Of a DNA stretch of 64,000 nucleotides, positions 1 through 10,531 are shown piece by piece (the first letter of the stretch is position 1; every line of letters starts with the position of its first letter). The position numbers and the translations under genes were made by a program. Origin of the DNA: Engraulis encrasicolus (lineage: Eukaryota > Chordata > Actinopteri > Clupeiformes > Engraulidae); the NCBI RefSeq assembly GCF_034702125.1, contig NC_085861.1:663806-727805 (forward strand). The letters run 5' to 3'. A model generated the notes under the pieces. The model was given only the letters and a program-made list of their open reading frames with translations, did no database searches and had not been told where the DNA came from.

Positions 1-49
1 ACTCTGACCCAATCGGTGATCTTTGCCGTTGATGTGCTTTCCCAACGGA

Positions 50-121
50 TTTCATTAAAATGCAATACGTGAGAGAGCGAGAGTGCGGCTTTTCATTAAA
101 ATGCAATATGTGAGAGAGCGA
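50..121. repeat. 31-bp direct repeat, two copies
   Basis: Two copies of a 31-bp sequence (50-80 and 91-121, one mismatch) are separated by 10 bp. Nothing else is recognised in the first 160 bases, which would lie in an intron of the plus-strand gene whose exon starts at 761. Confidence 0.7.
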
Positions 122-162
122 TGATTTTGCACCTGAATGTCTTAATCAGTCTTTATGTCTCT

Positions 163-698
163 CTCTCTCTTGCCCCCCCTCTCTCTTGCCCCCCCTCCCC
201 TCTCTCTTGCCCCCCCTCTCTCTTGCCCCCCCCCCCCTCTCTCTTGCCCCCCCTCTCTCTTGCCCCCCCCCTCTCTCTTGCCCCCCCCCCCCTTTCCCTT
301 CCCTCCCCCTCCCCTCTCTCTTGCCCCCCCTTTCCCTTCCCTCCCCCTCCCCTCTCTCTTGCCCCCCCCCCTCTCTCTTGCCCCCCCTCTCTCTTGCCCC
401 CCCCCTCTCTCTTGCCCCCCCCTTTCCCTTCCCTCCCCCTCCCCTCTCTCTTGCCCCCCCCCTCTCTCTTGCCCCCCCCTCCCCTCTCTCTTGCCCCCCC
501 TCTCTCTTGCCCCCCCCCTCTCTCTTGCCCCCCCCTCCCCTCTCTCTTCCCTCCCTTCTCTCTTGCCCCCCCGCTCTCTCCCCCCCCCTTCTCTCTTGCC
601 ACCCCCCTCTCTCTTGCCCCCCCCCCCCCCCCCCCCCCCCCCCTCCCCGCCCCCCAACCCCCCCCCCCCCCCCCCCCCTCTCTCTCCCTCCCTCTCTG
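163..698. repeat. Polypyrimidine minisatellite (C-run plus CTCTCTCTTG units)
   Basis: About 530 bp of almost pure C/T made of repeated short units of the form C(6-10) followed by TCTCTCTTG, with interspersed TTTCCCTTCCCT blocks and a terminal poly-C run. The open frames of up to several hundred residues on both strands are low-complexity products of the repeat, not genes. Such a strand-biased tract could form triplex or i-motif/G-quadruplex structures. That is inference from composition. Confidence 0.9.
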
Positions 699-699
699 T

Positions 700-701
<2 letters not shown>

Positions 702-738
<37 letters not shown>

Positions 739-757
739 GTGTGCGCGTGCGTGCGTG
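702..757. repeat. (GT)n microsatellite before splice acceptor
   Basis: A GT/GC dinucleotide tract ends in GTGTAG, which supplies the splice acceptor of the exon that begins at 761. Confidence 0.9.
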
Positions 758-760
758 TAG

Positions 761-833
761 AGTTTCTCGGAGTGTGAGGGCGAGGACAGCGGCTACACAG
801 AGGCAGATGACTGGCCATCAGAATACTCCAAAG
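761..833 (+). CDS. Penultimate coding exon of an unidentified gene
   Basis: A 73-nt exon candidate sits between an acceptor (AG at 759-760) and a donor (GT at 834-835). Read from its first base it gives 24 codons plus one base with no stop. The peptide is acidic and non-repetitive, beginning SFSECEGEDSGY and ending DDWPSEYSK, quite unlike the surrounding simple repeats. It ends in phase 1, and the exon at 2778 starts in the matching phase and runs to a stop codon. This supports the last two coding exons of a real gene whose upstream part lies outside the window. I do not recognise the protein. The composition (acidic, Ser/Gly/Tyr-rich) suggests a disordered cytoplasmic tail, which is inference. 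An RNA-seq junction from 833 to 2778 would confirm it. Confidence 0.6.
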
Positions 834-897
834 GTACACACACACACACGCACACACACACAGACACCTGGCCATCAGAATACTGCAAAGGTACACA

Positions 898-954
<57 letters not shown>

Positions 955-976
955 GGCCATCAGAATACTCCAAAGG

Positions 977-1065
<89 letters not shown>

Positions 1066-1116
1066 CACACACACCTGGCCATCAGAATACTCCAAAGGTA
1101 AACACACACACACACA

Positions 1117-1151
<35 letters not shown>

Positions 1152-1174
1152 GGCCATCAGAATACTCCAAAGGT
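811..1174 (+). repeat. Compound minisatellite: five copies of exon end plus splice donor
   Basis: The last 23 bases of the exon plus its GT donor (811-835) recur at 868-892, 953-977, 1075-1099 and 1150-1174. The copies are separated by (CA)n tracts of variable length. The copies are identical or differ by one base (copy 2 has TGC for TCC). Each copy keeps the AAAG|GT donor, so the intron starts with an array of five potential 5' splice sites. Confidence 0.85.
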
Positions 1175-1289
1175 ACACACAGTGTGCGTGTGTGCGTGCG
1201 TGCTTGTGCGTGCAAAGATTCAAGTTGCTGAGCTTTGTCTGATGGCGGACCGATGCTCCAAGCCATGCAGCTTGGTAAATCAAGACCCA

Positions 1290-1512
1290 GTACACATATA
1301 TAAATAATGGCAAATCAAGCCCTATATATAAATAATGGCAAATCAAGCCCCAGTACTAAATCAAGCCCCAGTCCATATATTAAATAATGGCAAATCAAGC
1401 CCCAGTACACATATTAAATAATGGCAAATCAAGCCCCTCTACACATATTAAATAATGGCAAATCAAGCCCCAGTACACATATTAAATAATGGCAAATCGA
1501 GCCCCAGTATTA
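1290..1512 (+). repeat. Minisatellite of about 30-35 bp units
   Basis: Units containing AATAATGGCAAATCAAGCCC followed by an AGTACACATAT-like spacer are repeated about six or seven times with small length changes. The tract lies inside the intron 834-2777. The stretch 1513-1838 after it shows no recognised feature. Confidence 0.85.
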
Positions 1513-1846
1513 AATATTGGGCTCCGGGCCACTCTGCACTGGCGTCTACCGGTGCACACACACCGAGATATTCGCGTTCGCTTAACGTGTCCGGGAGCAT
1601 CGCGAGGCCTTGCACACTGCACAGTCAGCGTCCACGTTCTATTTTCAATGGGAGCCGCTCACTGAACGCGGACGTCCGCACAGGACAATAGACTCGAGTT
1701 CTATTTTCAAGGAGCATCGCGGACATGTCCGGTCTGCCACTCATGGGGCCGAACATTCGCCGCGCTAACGCCGCGCTTACGCCGCGCTCCTGTGTGCAAG
1801 GCATGATCTGTCTTCATGCGTTCTAACCGTTTCGGCCTGATATCGG

Positions 1847-2219
1847 TAGAGCTGCACGATTATGGAAAAAATCATAATCACGATTATTTGGGTCAAAATC
1901 ATAATCACGATTATTAATCACGATAATTGATTTTTGTTAATTAAAAAATATATATAACAAAATGAAATATAACCAAGAATAAATGATATACGGGATGAGC
2001 AAAATAAAATGAATTGTAGTAATTATGAAAATGTAATAGCGTGAAACTTAGGTGAACAGATTTCTGGCCAGAAATACCAGCCTGTCGGTATGTTCTGGCT
2101 TCAAGGAGGCTCTCGAAGGTAGGCCACTACTGCCACGATTAAATCCAGATTAAAATCCTGATCACGATATCACCATTTATCACGATTTTCAATTATTTTC
2201 GATTAATTGTACAGCCCTT
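1847..2219. mobile_element. Non-autonomous hAT-like element
   Basis: The left end reads AGAGCTGCACGATTA and the right end, read on the other strand, AAGGGCTGTACAATTA, giving imperfect terminal inverted repeats. The interior is AT-rich with repeated AATCACGATTATT motifs. Flanks GATATCGG (1839-1846) and GATACCGG (2220-2227) look like an 8-bp target duplication with one mismatch. The ends match the GGGCTGCACGATTA type common in fish hAT MITEs. There is no transposase. It sits in the intron of the 761-2875 gene. Confidence 0.7.
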
Positions 2220-2253
2220 GATACCGGACACGTTAAGTAAGAGAACGTGTCGC

Positions 2254-2545
2254 GCAGTCATGGGTGAGCGGTTAGGGCGTCAGACTTGCATCCCAGAGGT
2301 TGCCGGTTCGACTCCCGACCCGCCAGCCTCCTCCATGACTGAGGTACCCTGAGCATGGTACCGTCCCACCGCACTGCTCCCCATGGGGCGCCACTGAGGG
2401 CTTCCCCCTTGCACGGGTGAGGCATAAATGCAATTTCGTTGTGTGCAGTGTGCAGTGTTCACTTGTGTGCGGTGGAGTGCTGTGTCACAATGACAATGGG
2501 AGTTAGAGTTTCCCAATTGGGCTTTCACTTTCACTTTCACACTTG
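2254..2545 (+). mobile_element. tRNA-derived SINE, copy 1
   Basis: The head carries an A-box-like GGGTGAGCGGTTAGG and a B box GGTTCGACTCC around 2304-2314, as in RNA polymerase III promoters of tRNA-derived SINEs. The body (ATGACTGAGGTACCCTGAGC and following) is shared with the copy at 56173-56486 and, inverted, with 32641-32765. It ends in a CACTTTCACTTTCAC tail. Three independent copies sharing head and body support a SINE family. Confidence 0.8.
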
Positions 2546-2715
2546 CAGTGTGTAAGGCACCGAAAGGCTTGAGATTCCCTGATGCAGTGCTGTGTAGCTC
2601 CCCTCTGACATCTGCTGGCCAGAGAGGGGAACTGCAGCAACTCCACAGTAACAGCACAGCTCTAGTCTACACTGCACTGCACTGCACTGGGTCTCACTGA
2701 TGTGTATGTGTTCTG

Positions 2716-2718
<3 letters not shown>

Positions 2719-2775
<57 letters not shown>
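2719..2775. repeat. (TG)n microsatellite ending in a splice acceptor
   Basis: An almost pure TG tract runs into TGTGTAG|GG. The tract takes the place of the usual polypyrimidine tract directly before the last coding exon. Confidence 0.9.
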
Positions 2776-2777
2776 AG

Positions 2778-2875
2778 GGGAGTTTGAGGGTGATGGCTGC
2801 TCCACGACGTTGCGTCAGCGTTCTCCCGGCTCCCCAAGCAGCTGCAACAAGAACCTCAACGGGGTGGAGAAGTAA
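2778..2875 (+). CDS. Last coding exon of the unidentified gene
   Basis: The acceptor AG is at 2776-2777. Joined to the phase-1 end of the exon at 761-833, the sequence continues Gly-Glu-Phe-Glu-Gly-Asp-Gly and runs about 30 codons, through RQRSPGSPSS, to NGVEK and a TAA stop at 2873-2875. The frame match across a 1.9-kb intron and the non-repetitive peptide are the evidence; a chance in-phase join to a stop-terminated exon cannot be excluded. The predicted C-terminus is Ser/Pro-rich and probably disordered. The 3' UTR presumably begins at 2876 and enters a purine-rich repeat almost at once. Protein family not recognised. Confidence 0.6.
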
Positions 2876-2904
2876 CACACACACACACACACACACACAC
2901 TCCC

Positions 2905-3214
2905 GTGCCGAGGAGGAGGAGAGGAGCAGGAGGAGAAGAGAAGAGACCGAGGAGAGGAGAGGAGAGAAGAGGAGAGGAGAGGAGCAGCAGGAGGAGAAGA
3001 GAAGAGACCGAGGAGAGGAGAGGAGAGGAGAGGAGGATGACGAGGAGAAGAGAAGAGAAGAGAAGAGAAGAGAAGAGAAGAGAAGAGAAGAGAAGAGAAG
3101 AGACCGGAGGAGAGGAGAGGAGAGGAGAGGAGGATGACGAGGAGAAGAGAAGAAAAGAGAAGAGACCGGAGGAGAGGAGAGGAGAGAAGGATGACGAGGA
3201 GAAGAGAAGAAAAG
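2905..3214. repeat. Purine-rich (GAGAA/GGAGA)n tract
   Basis: About 310 bp of nearly pure purine on the plus strand (GAGGAGAGGAGA and AGAGAAGAGAAG units), with four short GACCG(G/A)GG interruptions that mark a higher-order period. It lies in the presumed 3' UTR or immediate flank of the upstream gene. Long Arg/Glu frames across it are repeat artefacts. Confidence 0.9.
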
Positions 3215-3245
3215 AATTTACTGAAGTGACTCTTTGCACATTAAT

Positions 3246-3353
3246 CCCACACTCACACACATACACACACACACACACGCACACGCACACGCACACGCAC
3301 ACGCACACACCATATCAGTTCAGGATTTTTTTAAAGTGGAAGTGAATCCACAT

Positions 3354-3395
<42 letters not shown>

Positions 3396-3481
3396 GAGTG
3401 TGTCTTTCACACTGCGGCACAAATGGTCATACACTCCTCCCACGCTATCCTGTGTGTGTGTGTGTCTGTGTGTGCATGGGG

Positions 3482-3562
<81 letters not shown>

Positions 3563-3638
3563 CGCATGTCTCTTGTCTGCTATGTGGGGTATGAGAAAGA
3601 ATTGAAAAAGTGATTTTAATCCAGTGTGTGTGTTTGTG

Positions 3639-3677
<39 letters not shown>

Positions 3678-3798
3678 CACAATTTAATTTCAGTGATTTC
3701 AATGCAGTAGTGTGTGCATGTGTGTGTGCCTGCGGGTGTCTGAGTGAGTGAATGTACATACCCCAAGTTTCAGTTTAATTTCAGATATTTTAAAGCAG

Positions 3799-3849
<51 letters not shown>

Positions 3850-4001
3850 TGCACGAGCTGCATGTCCTAAATTTCAATGTTCTATGCTATTTCAATACTG
3901 TGTGTGTGTGTGGGTGTGTGTGTGACATTGTTTGTCTGTGTGTGACATTGTTTGTCTGTGTGTGACTGCATGTCCTAAATTTCATTGCTCCATGCTATTT
4001 C

Positions 4002-4068
<67 letters not shown>

Positions 4069-4106
4069 TGCACGAGCTGCATGTCCTAAATTTCAATGTT
4101 CAATAC

Positions 4107-4160
<54 letters not shown>

Positions 4161-4251
4161 TGCAAGTTTATTTTGTTACCATGGTTACTACCAGGTGTAA
4201 CATGTGGCTGCTATTGTTAAATGTTTCCTTTTTTTGTCCACGTCTGCAGCT

Positions 4252-4337
<86 letters not shown>

Positions 4338-4430
4338 CTCTACTGGCTGCTGGTTTTGAAGTGTCTTGTGTCGCCACCTCCTGAAGTGTGTTAACGGTTG
4401 ACTCTGTGTGTGTGTTTGTGTGTGTGTGTA

Positions 4431-4483
<53 letters not shown>

Positions 4484-4864
4484 ACGCGCGCGCACATTGG
4501 TTTGTGTGTGTGCATGCGTGTGTGCATGCGTGTGTGTGTGTGTGTGTGAGTGCATGTGTGTGTGTGGTGTTTTTAAGTTCATGCTGATGTGCCTGCATGC
4601 GTTTTACCGGCAGTGAAGCCCCACCCCCTCGTTAAGGCTCATTAGGCCCCGTCCCCTCGTTAAGAAGGGGCTCGTTAGGCCATGGCCCCTCCCCCTCCCT
4701 GTGTTAATTGGTGTTAATTGGCTCGTTAGGCCCTGCCCCTCCCCCTTCCCGTGTTAATTGGTGTTAATTGTACTGAAGGTGTCTGTTGTATTAACTGTAT
4801 TAATTGTTTGACTCTTTTTTTCTAGAACAAACAACAGTGTTCATCCACAAGTATAGCCATTACA

Positions 4865-4950
<86 letters not shown>

Positions 4951-5019
4951 CACACTTCTTGTAGACTCTTAACCAGTCACTTTACCATCAAGGATGTACA
5001 CATCACAGTCACTCACTTG

Positions 5020-5108
<89 letters not shown>
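3246..5108. repeat. Cluster of about 13 dinucleotide microsatellites
   Basis: Successive (CA)n or (GT)n tracts at about 3246-3310, 3355-3392, 3451-3558, 3625-3673, 3801-3848, 3899-3964, 4007-4068, 4108-4160, 4254-4335, 4404-4566, 4865-4948 and 5021-5108. Short unique spacers repeat among themselves: GCATGTCCTAAATTTCA occurs three times (around 3860, 3968, 4079), so the tracts spread partly by local duplication. No gene is supported here. Confidence 0.9.
4617..4785. repeat. Imperfect tandem repeat, about 60-bp units
   Basis: The phrases GGCTCGTTAGGCC and GTGTTAATTGGTGTTAATTG alternate in two and a half imperfect units. No coding potential is seen. Confidence 0.7.
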
Positions 5109-5593
5109 ACTGACACCTTGACTCCCTCCAGGTGTTCTGTGCTTAATGTACTGAAATGTCTGCAACTGTATAATACTGTTTATCTGTTTGTTACTTTTCT
5201 CATTCTAAACATTTTTGGTCTATTAAAGCACCTCTTACCAAAACCTCTATATGGGTGGGTTTTATTAAAGCATGTGATATGAATCATTTGTGCGTGCGTG
5301 CGTGCGTGCGTAGGGAGAGGGTCCTCAGCCCTCTGGAGTCTTTCAGCGGCTTTGAGGCCGTTTGCAACACCTTCACATTTTTCAAGTATTTCAACTATCA
5401 ACAGCTATGCAGAAGCGGCACACGTGGTTGTATTCTGAGAACCCAAAACAACAAAATAATATGCAAGTAAAGTGAATATAATACAAACACAACTGTACAA
5501 AAAAAACAGGTTTTAGACGTCTTCAAACAGTGCAAGAGAAAACACTAGAAATGTATCTAGCCAAGACTTTTGAAGGTTGAACCTTGTAAACTA

Positions 5594-5596
<3 letters not shown>

Positions 5597-5676
<80 letters not shown>
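5597..5676. repeat. (GT)n microsatellite in a short direct repeat
   Basis: About 80 bp of uninterrupted GT flanked on both sides by GAACTAAAGTGT-like sequence. The flanking direct repeat suggests slippage or duplication around the tract. The stretch 5109-5596 contains unique sequence with no feature recognised, apart from a possible ATTAAA polyadenylation signal at 5222-5227. Confidence 0.9.
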
Positions 5677-5678
<2 letters not shown>

Positions 5679-5774
5679 CTAAAGTGTTGGCTACATAAAG
5701 GTAAAAAGAGCAGCCAGAAATGTTGAATTGTTTCCACACAAACTACGTAAAGTAATTGTAAGTCAAGGCAGTGT

Positions 5775-5928
5775 CAATAGGCTCGTTCGTGACGAAGCAG
5801 GAAGATTTTTGCTAGGCAGTGGGCATGCGCACTTTGCCAGTTTGACGCATTCTGGTTAGAATTTGAAGTCGTCACGAACGAGCCTATCAAGCAAAAATCT
5901 TACTGCGTCGTCACGAACGAGCCTATTG
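5775..5928. mobile_element. 154-bp MITE with about 38-bp terminal inverted repeats
   Basis: The left end CAATAGGCTCGTTCGTGACG is matched by its reverse complement at the right end, with a further conserved block AAGATTTTTGC inside both arms. A third, internal copy of the end in right-arm orientation lies at about 5867-5890. No coding capacity. Target duplication not clear. Confidence 0.8.
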
Positions 5929-5946
5929 TTACTTGAATACTAATAC

Positions 5947-6228
5947 TCATTCTAAACATTTTTGGACTATTAAAGCAAATGTTACTGTGGGACGTCCTCT
6001 TAACCGGCGCCCATGTGATGGTTCCCATGGCACCGGTTTGCTGGCTGGCAGTTCTGGGTGCCTTTGGCAATGTCCTGCCAGTCTCATTCTCCTTACAGCT
6101 ATCTTCTTGCTCACCCTTGGTATTCCCTTGTATAGGATTTCGTTGGTTACATGTGCACTCTTACTGATGTTAAGCGCTGCACGCAGCAGTCTAGACGCAT
6201 TTTTCATATTTGTGAATGTTAGAAGCAT
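5947..6228 (-). pseudogene. RTE-type LINE reverse transcriptase, C-terminal fragment
   Basis: The minus-strand frame (about 93 residues) contains NEILYKGIPRVSKKI and RRMRLAGHCQRHPEL followed by GRRLRGRPTVTF. This is the signature C-terminal segment of RTE-class endonuclease-reverse transcriptase proteins of animals. No reverse transcriptase palm motifs lie on this fragment, so it is a 5'-truncated LINE tail. A related fragment from further upstream in the same protein class lies at 12994-13273. The 30 bases at its 3' end recur at about 5198-5229. Confidence 0.75.
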
Positions 6229-6350
6229 TTTTTAGTAAAAGTTGGGAACCTATGTACTTAACATAATTTAAGTGTGCTGAATTCAACTAGACTGGTTCCC
6301 AAGCTGAATTTTGAGGTTTTGACAGTTAAATTTGAAAAACAAAATGGCTG
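6216..6350. repeat. Dispersed repeat, partner of an inverted copy at 12515-12660
   Basis: Motifs TTAGAAGCATTTTT, AAAGTTGGGAACCTA, CTGGTTCCCAAGCTGAATTT and AAACAAAATGG(C)C occur here in this order and appear reverse-complemented in the opposite order at 12515-12660. The remaining 6351-6735 is AT-rich sequence without a recognised feature. Confidence 0.75.
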
Positions 6351-6739
6351 CCAAAATACGCTATTTTTGACAGAGCATTTTTACCAATTATTGCTGTACT
6401 TGGAAATAAATGCTCTGTTCTAACATTTTGTGTCCCATTAATGCTTTTTGATGAATGTATCTACTATAGAGGATTTTAAAAAGTATAAAATAGCTTCTAG
6501 AATGCTAATAATGCTAATATTGTAGGCTAGGTGTTAGCCTAAACGTTTTAAATATTTAGCTTTTCTAATAAGGTATTTGTTGCCTATGTGTGTTTATATG
6601 GTTAAGAAAATTGATGTAAGTATTTTAGAAAAACTTTGCATAATGTGAAGTATTTAGTGTTTCCAAAAAATCACTGAAAGTTGCTATTGGCTCTCTGAAA
6701 ACTGTCCAGAAATCGCTAGATGACACCATGATATTACAT

Positions 6740-7560
6740 TGTGACGGTCTGTCTTCTTCCCCTCCCCCGCTCACCTGCGCTGAGCTCGGAGCTCGTCCCA
6801 ATTAAGCGCAGCTGAGCGCAATTGCAATCAGTGTGGCATTCTAGTTTCCTCTTGTTTCTTAAACTCCCCTCACTCACTCCAAAATGAGAGCAGTAACACG
6901 CACACACGCACACAACACAGTAAAATTTGTGAGCCCGAGTATCCAGCCTGAATCTAACACAATTACGTTTGACACTATTGCTACGGACCCTTCGTGATAT
7001 CCGAAAGAACTGCCGTAAGCGTGCCGACATTGTCTTTGCCTAAGAAGAATGGAATACATCGTCTAAAAGGACCTGGGTGGTTCCCTCTTCAATAAGAAGA
7101 CTCGTGAGTAAATGAACTGGCTGGATATTGCCACTAACTCCGCTGGCTGCTCTCTCCGTCTTGCCCTTCACCCCCAAACAATACACACCTTGACAAGTTA
7201 AAACGCAACTCCACCACAAGCCCAGAAACGCACACAATTCCACACACCCACATTACAACACTACACTTACCTTCTCTATCTTCTTCCTCTCCTTTTCCCC
7301 TATTTTTTGGAGAGTGGATAACGACTATTTTTTGTTCTTGGGACATATTGGATTACTGCCCTTTGGATTTAATACCCTTTTTGTTGGATTTACCTTTTGT
7401 GTTGGATTAATGAACATTTAATGAATGAAGATTTGAACGTTTAAGGAACTGCCTCGTCTCATGCTTTCCACTGACTGATTCACTGATATTTTTGCTGACA
7501 GTGTTTTGGGATTTAATATTTTTTTAAGATTGCAGTTCCCCCAATCACCACACCGTTACA
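6740..7560. mobile_element. Solo LTR of a Gypsy-like retrotransposon
   Basis: The segment starts TGTGACGG and ends CCGTTACA, near-perfect short inverted ends with the TG...CA signature of LTRs. It is flanked by a 4-bp direct repeat ACAT (6736-6739 and 7561-7564). Length 821 bp fits a long LTR. No internal gag/pol follows, so this is best read as a solo LTR left by recombination. Assignment to Gypsy is inference from the 4-bp duplication. Confidence 0.65.
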
Positions 7561-7639
7561 ACATATAACGTAAATTTTGAAAAATGTTCAGACATATTTT
7601 ACATATTCTATCAGATACTATTGCATACATTTGAGATAG

Positions 7640-9370
7640 TCTATACATGCTACTCAGCCTGGTTGTTAGTGGCCAGACATCTCTTGAAAATGATGGAATT
7701 GGTAGCAAGGAAAAACTTCCTCAAAGAAGAGTTCTGAATGAGGCTAAAGTCCTTGTTTATTGTGTCAGTGATGGCAAAAAATGGACTCCGAAACATGTCA
7801 GTCTTGCTTGTACTCTTCATCAAGCTATTGGGTAAAAGACCTAATATGACTATTCAATCAGGCAGGTCATTGTCTGAGTTACGACCAGGTCCTCCAAGTC
7901 CAGATCCTCCTTAGCTGCGAGCACTCTAAAACACGGAACCAAGAGAGTGCTGTCATTATTCCAACAAACATTGTGGCAGATAAATTCATCCACTACACAT
8001 GTGATAACATTGATATCCTGGATGAAACACTTGACGGGAAGAATACTTCCCATGCAACACAAATGGCAGCATGGCAGAGAGGCCAACCAATTGATGATTC
8101 TGTTAAAGATATAGAGGTGTCTACTAGACATACATTAAATGTGCCAAATGCCCTGATGGAGCTACATCCTCTCTGGATTACTCATAGGACATTCAAGCCA
8201 ACTTTTTCAGCACCCATTGCTTAATCATGCTTTGGAAAATCTGGAGAGGAGCATAAGTATGCTAGACAAGCAAAGGCTACGGATCTAGCTTTCTTCTTGC
8301 ACTGTCAAAACTTAGACATGAAGACTTCTTGGTCAGTGTTCAATCAGTCACTGTCATCAAAGGAACAACAGACTGCTGCGGGGTATTTGCCAATAGTCCT
8401 CGCTACTGCACACGTTTTGATACTTTGAATACAAATGCATTGTCATATCTTAACATTTTGGACAGGAACAGTTATCACAGTTGACCAAGCATTGTACTGC
8501 AGACTTAAAAAGTTAAAGTGGGCAATTTCAGAATAGAACAACAGATGAATACCTCGCCTAGGAGGACTTAACTTGTCAATCAACTTCCTTAAGGCCATAG
8601 GAGAACATATGAATGGATCTGGACTGACCAATGTATGGATGATGGATTACTTGGATAAGGCCCTGTTGAACTTGTTCTGGCAGGAAAGGCATCCAACAAA
8701 GCCATGGCACACAAGTTTACTCTGCAATCCCTTTAGGGTCTTCTCATGCCAAGTCTTCTCTACCTGTCTTGCTAGGATGGCTAATGGTGATGATCCTCAG
8801 ACATTAGTGAACTGATTTCATTCCAGTATCAGGAAAAGGACAGAAATCTTCTGCATGATATTGCTGAGAGTCAATCTGATGATGTGAACTGGTGGCAGTA
8901 TATGGATATGGTTACTGTTCTGCTGCAATACACAAGAGAACAACGTGAAGCTACCTGGGATCTGAATTTTCACTCTTTCAGCCTAATGTTGCCCTACTTT
9001 AAGCGGTATGGCCATCTTAATTATGCACAATGGGGCCCAGTGTATCTACTTGATGAGTCAGCTTCCAGAACCATTTTGTCTGAATTCCAAAAAGGCCACT
9101 TTGTGGTCAAGAGATTGGCTCACAAGTTTAGCCAGATTCTGATCAGGCTATGAAGTGGGTAAATGTCACAGGCAATAAAAGAGCATAATTGTGATCACAG
9201 AGACAGCCCCAGCTTTGTGTAGGTGGACACTCTCTTTTAACCTGAGATCACACATTGCAGATCAAACATATGGAATGTACAGTGTCCTCCATGGCAGCAA
9301 GAAACTTCACAATGACGGAATCTACTCACGGCAGATTAGAAACAATACGGAGTAAAAGTTCTTTACAAAC
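7640..9370 (+). pseudogene. Decayed mobile-element protein gene of uncharacterised family
   Basis: Several consecutive plus-strand frames read as one broken protein: 7647-7835 (ENDGIGSKEKLPQRR), 7973-8224 (DNIDILDETLDGKNTSHATQ), 8573-8815 and 8884-9153 (ATWDLNFHSFSLMLPYFKRY, then FQKGHFVVKRLAHKFSQ). They are separated by stops and shifts but keep a consistent order. The wording resembles a large family of uncharacterised mobile-element proteins seen in fishes and invertebrates, in which an ILDETLDGKNT-like block precedes a YFKRYGHLNYAQWGPVYL-like block. The enzymatic activity is not known to me, and no catalytic motif is assigned. Confidence 0.5.
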
Positions 9371-9372
9371 AT

Positions 9373-10523
9373 TTGTGCGTACCCGGTTCCTTGGACTCAC
9401 GTCTCCTGACTGAGGTCACGAGTACCCTGAAGGACACAAGTTACGAGAGCTTGACTAGTTCTAGCCTGCTCTGTCCCTTTGTTCTCTTGACTACAGTCGA
9501 CTGCTGGCAAAGAATTTCAGTGGAGCCAGACTCTGACTCCCCCCTGGCAAAGTGCTTCGATCTCCCGCCTAAGGTGGACGACTCTTTATCCCAACTCCCT
9601 GCCACCACAGAGAATCTCATACAGTACTGACCACCACCCTAGTGGCTGATGTGGCTTCCCCAGCTCGAGCAGCTGCCTTGGAGCCCCTTGGGCATCACCG
9701 CAGGCCACTGCGCTTGGCACGAAAGCGCACCCTGTCACCAGGCATGGCGCGCTCCAAAAGTCCTGCATAATGCACCACGAGCGCCTTCGCCTGACGCCTC
9801 CCTTTTTCCCCTCCTGCAAGGAAGCGAGATTTCTCAGGGTTTGTCCCCCCTTAGCCCATGGGGCTCAGGGGCCTCAGCTGAGAGCATAGGGGCTTCAGCC
9901 CCTCCTGCTACTTTCCCCTCTCCTGCAGGTTCGAGTCTGGCAACGGACCAGGAGGAGGACATACCCCAGCCCAGGGGCCACCTGCCCCTATGGGTCTGGT
10001 AAGGGAACGAACCTAACCGCTTTTCTGGATAACGTTATCAGGACAATTTAAGGGGCCAGGGCCCAATCTACTTTGACACTGTATAACCTGAAATGGTCTG
10101 TCTTCCAACGCTAGTGTGACCAACGCGAAAGTGTTCAGTACCGATGGTGTTGTCCTTCCTACAAGACTTATTGGGGGGAGACAAGGCTTTACCATTTAAG
10201 TCTACTTTGCAGCGATTTCATCGTGCCATGTAGGATTCGGTTCCAACACTCTGAGTGCCCATCCACTAGATACTTACGCCCCGTGCTACATCAGACGATG
10301 CCCCCCCCTGGGATATCTCTCTAGTACTGGAGGCTATGTGTGGGGCCCCTTTCTCGCCCCTCCAAGAGGGGTCTCTCCAAACTGCTTTTGCACACCACCT
10401 TTCAGATCCGTGGAAGAGAGGTGACAACACAACTTGTGCCCTGTGCACGCTTTACGCATCTACATGAACATGACTCACTCTTTTAGGAACACTGAGCAGC
10501 TGTTTGTGTGCTTCATCAAGCCC
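9373..10523 (+). pseudogene. DIRS-like retroelement relic, first part
   Basis: From about 10050 the plus strand, read with frame changes, follows the tyrosine-recombinase region of DIRS1-like elements: a VLEAMCGAPFSPLQE-like block, then LFVCFIKPSTG at the point where a DNA transposon has been inserted. The upstream frames (9373-9630 and 9649-10002, Ser/Pro-rich) could be a degraded gag-like part, but I see no motif in them. Stops and shifts make it non-functional. It continues after the insertion at 11549. Confidence 0.5.
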
Positions 10524-10531
10524 TCTACAGG

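Noticed and set aside
121..1307. Long open frames rich in Pro/Leu/Ser, Gly/Arg or Thr/His on both strands
   Set aside because: They are products of C/T and CA/GT simple repeats without start context, domains or consistent frame. Only the 73-nt exon at 761 has non-repetitive peptide and splice sites.
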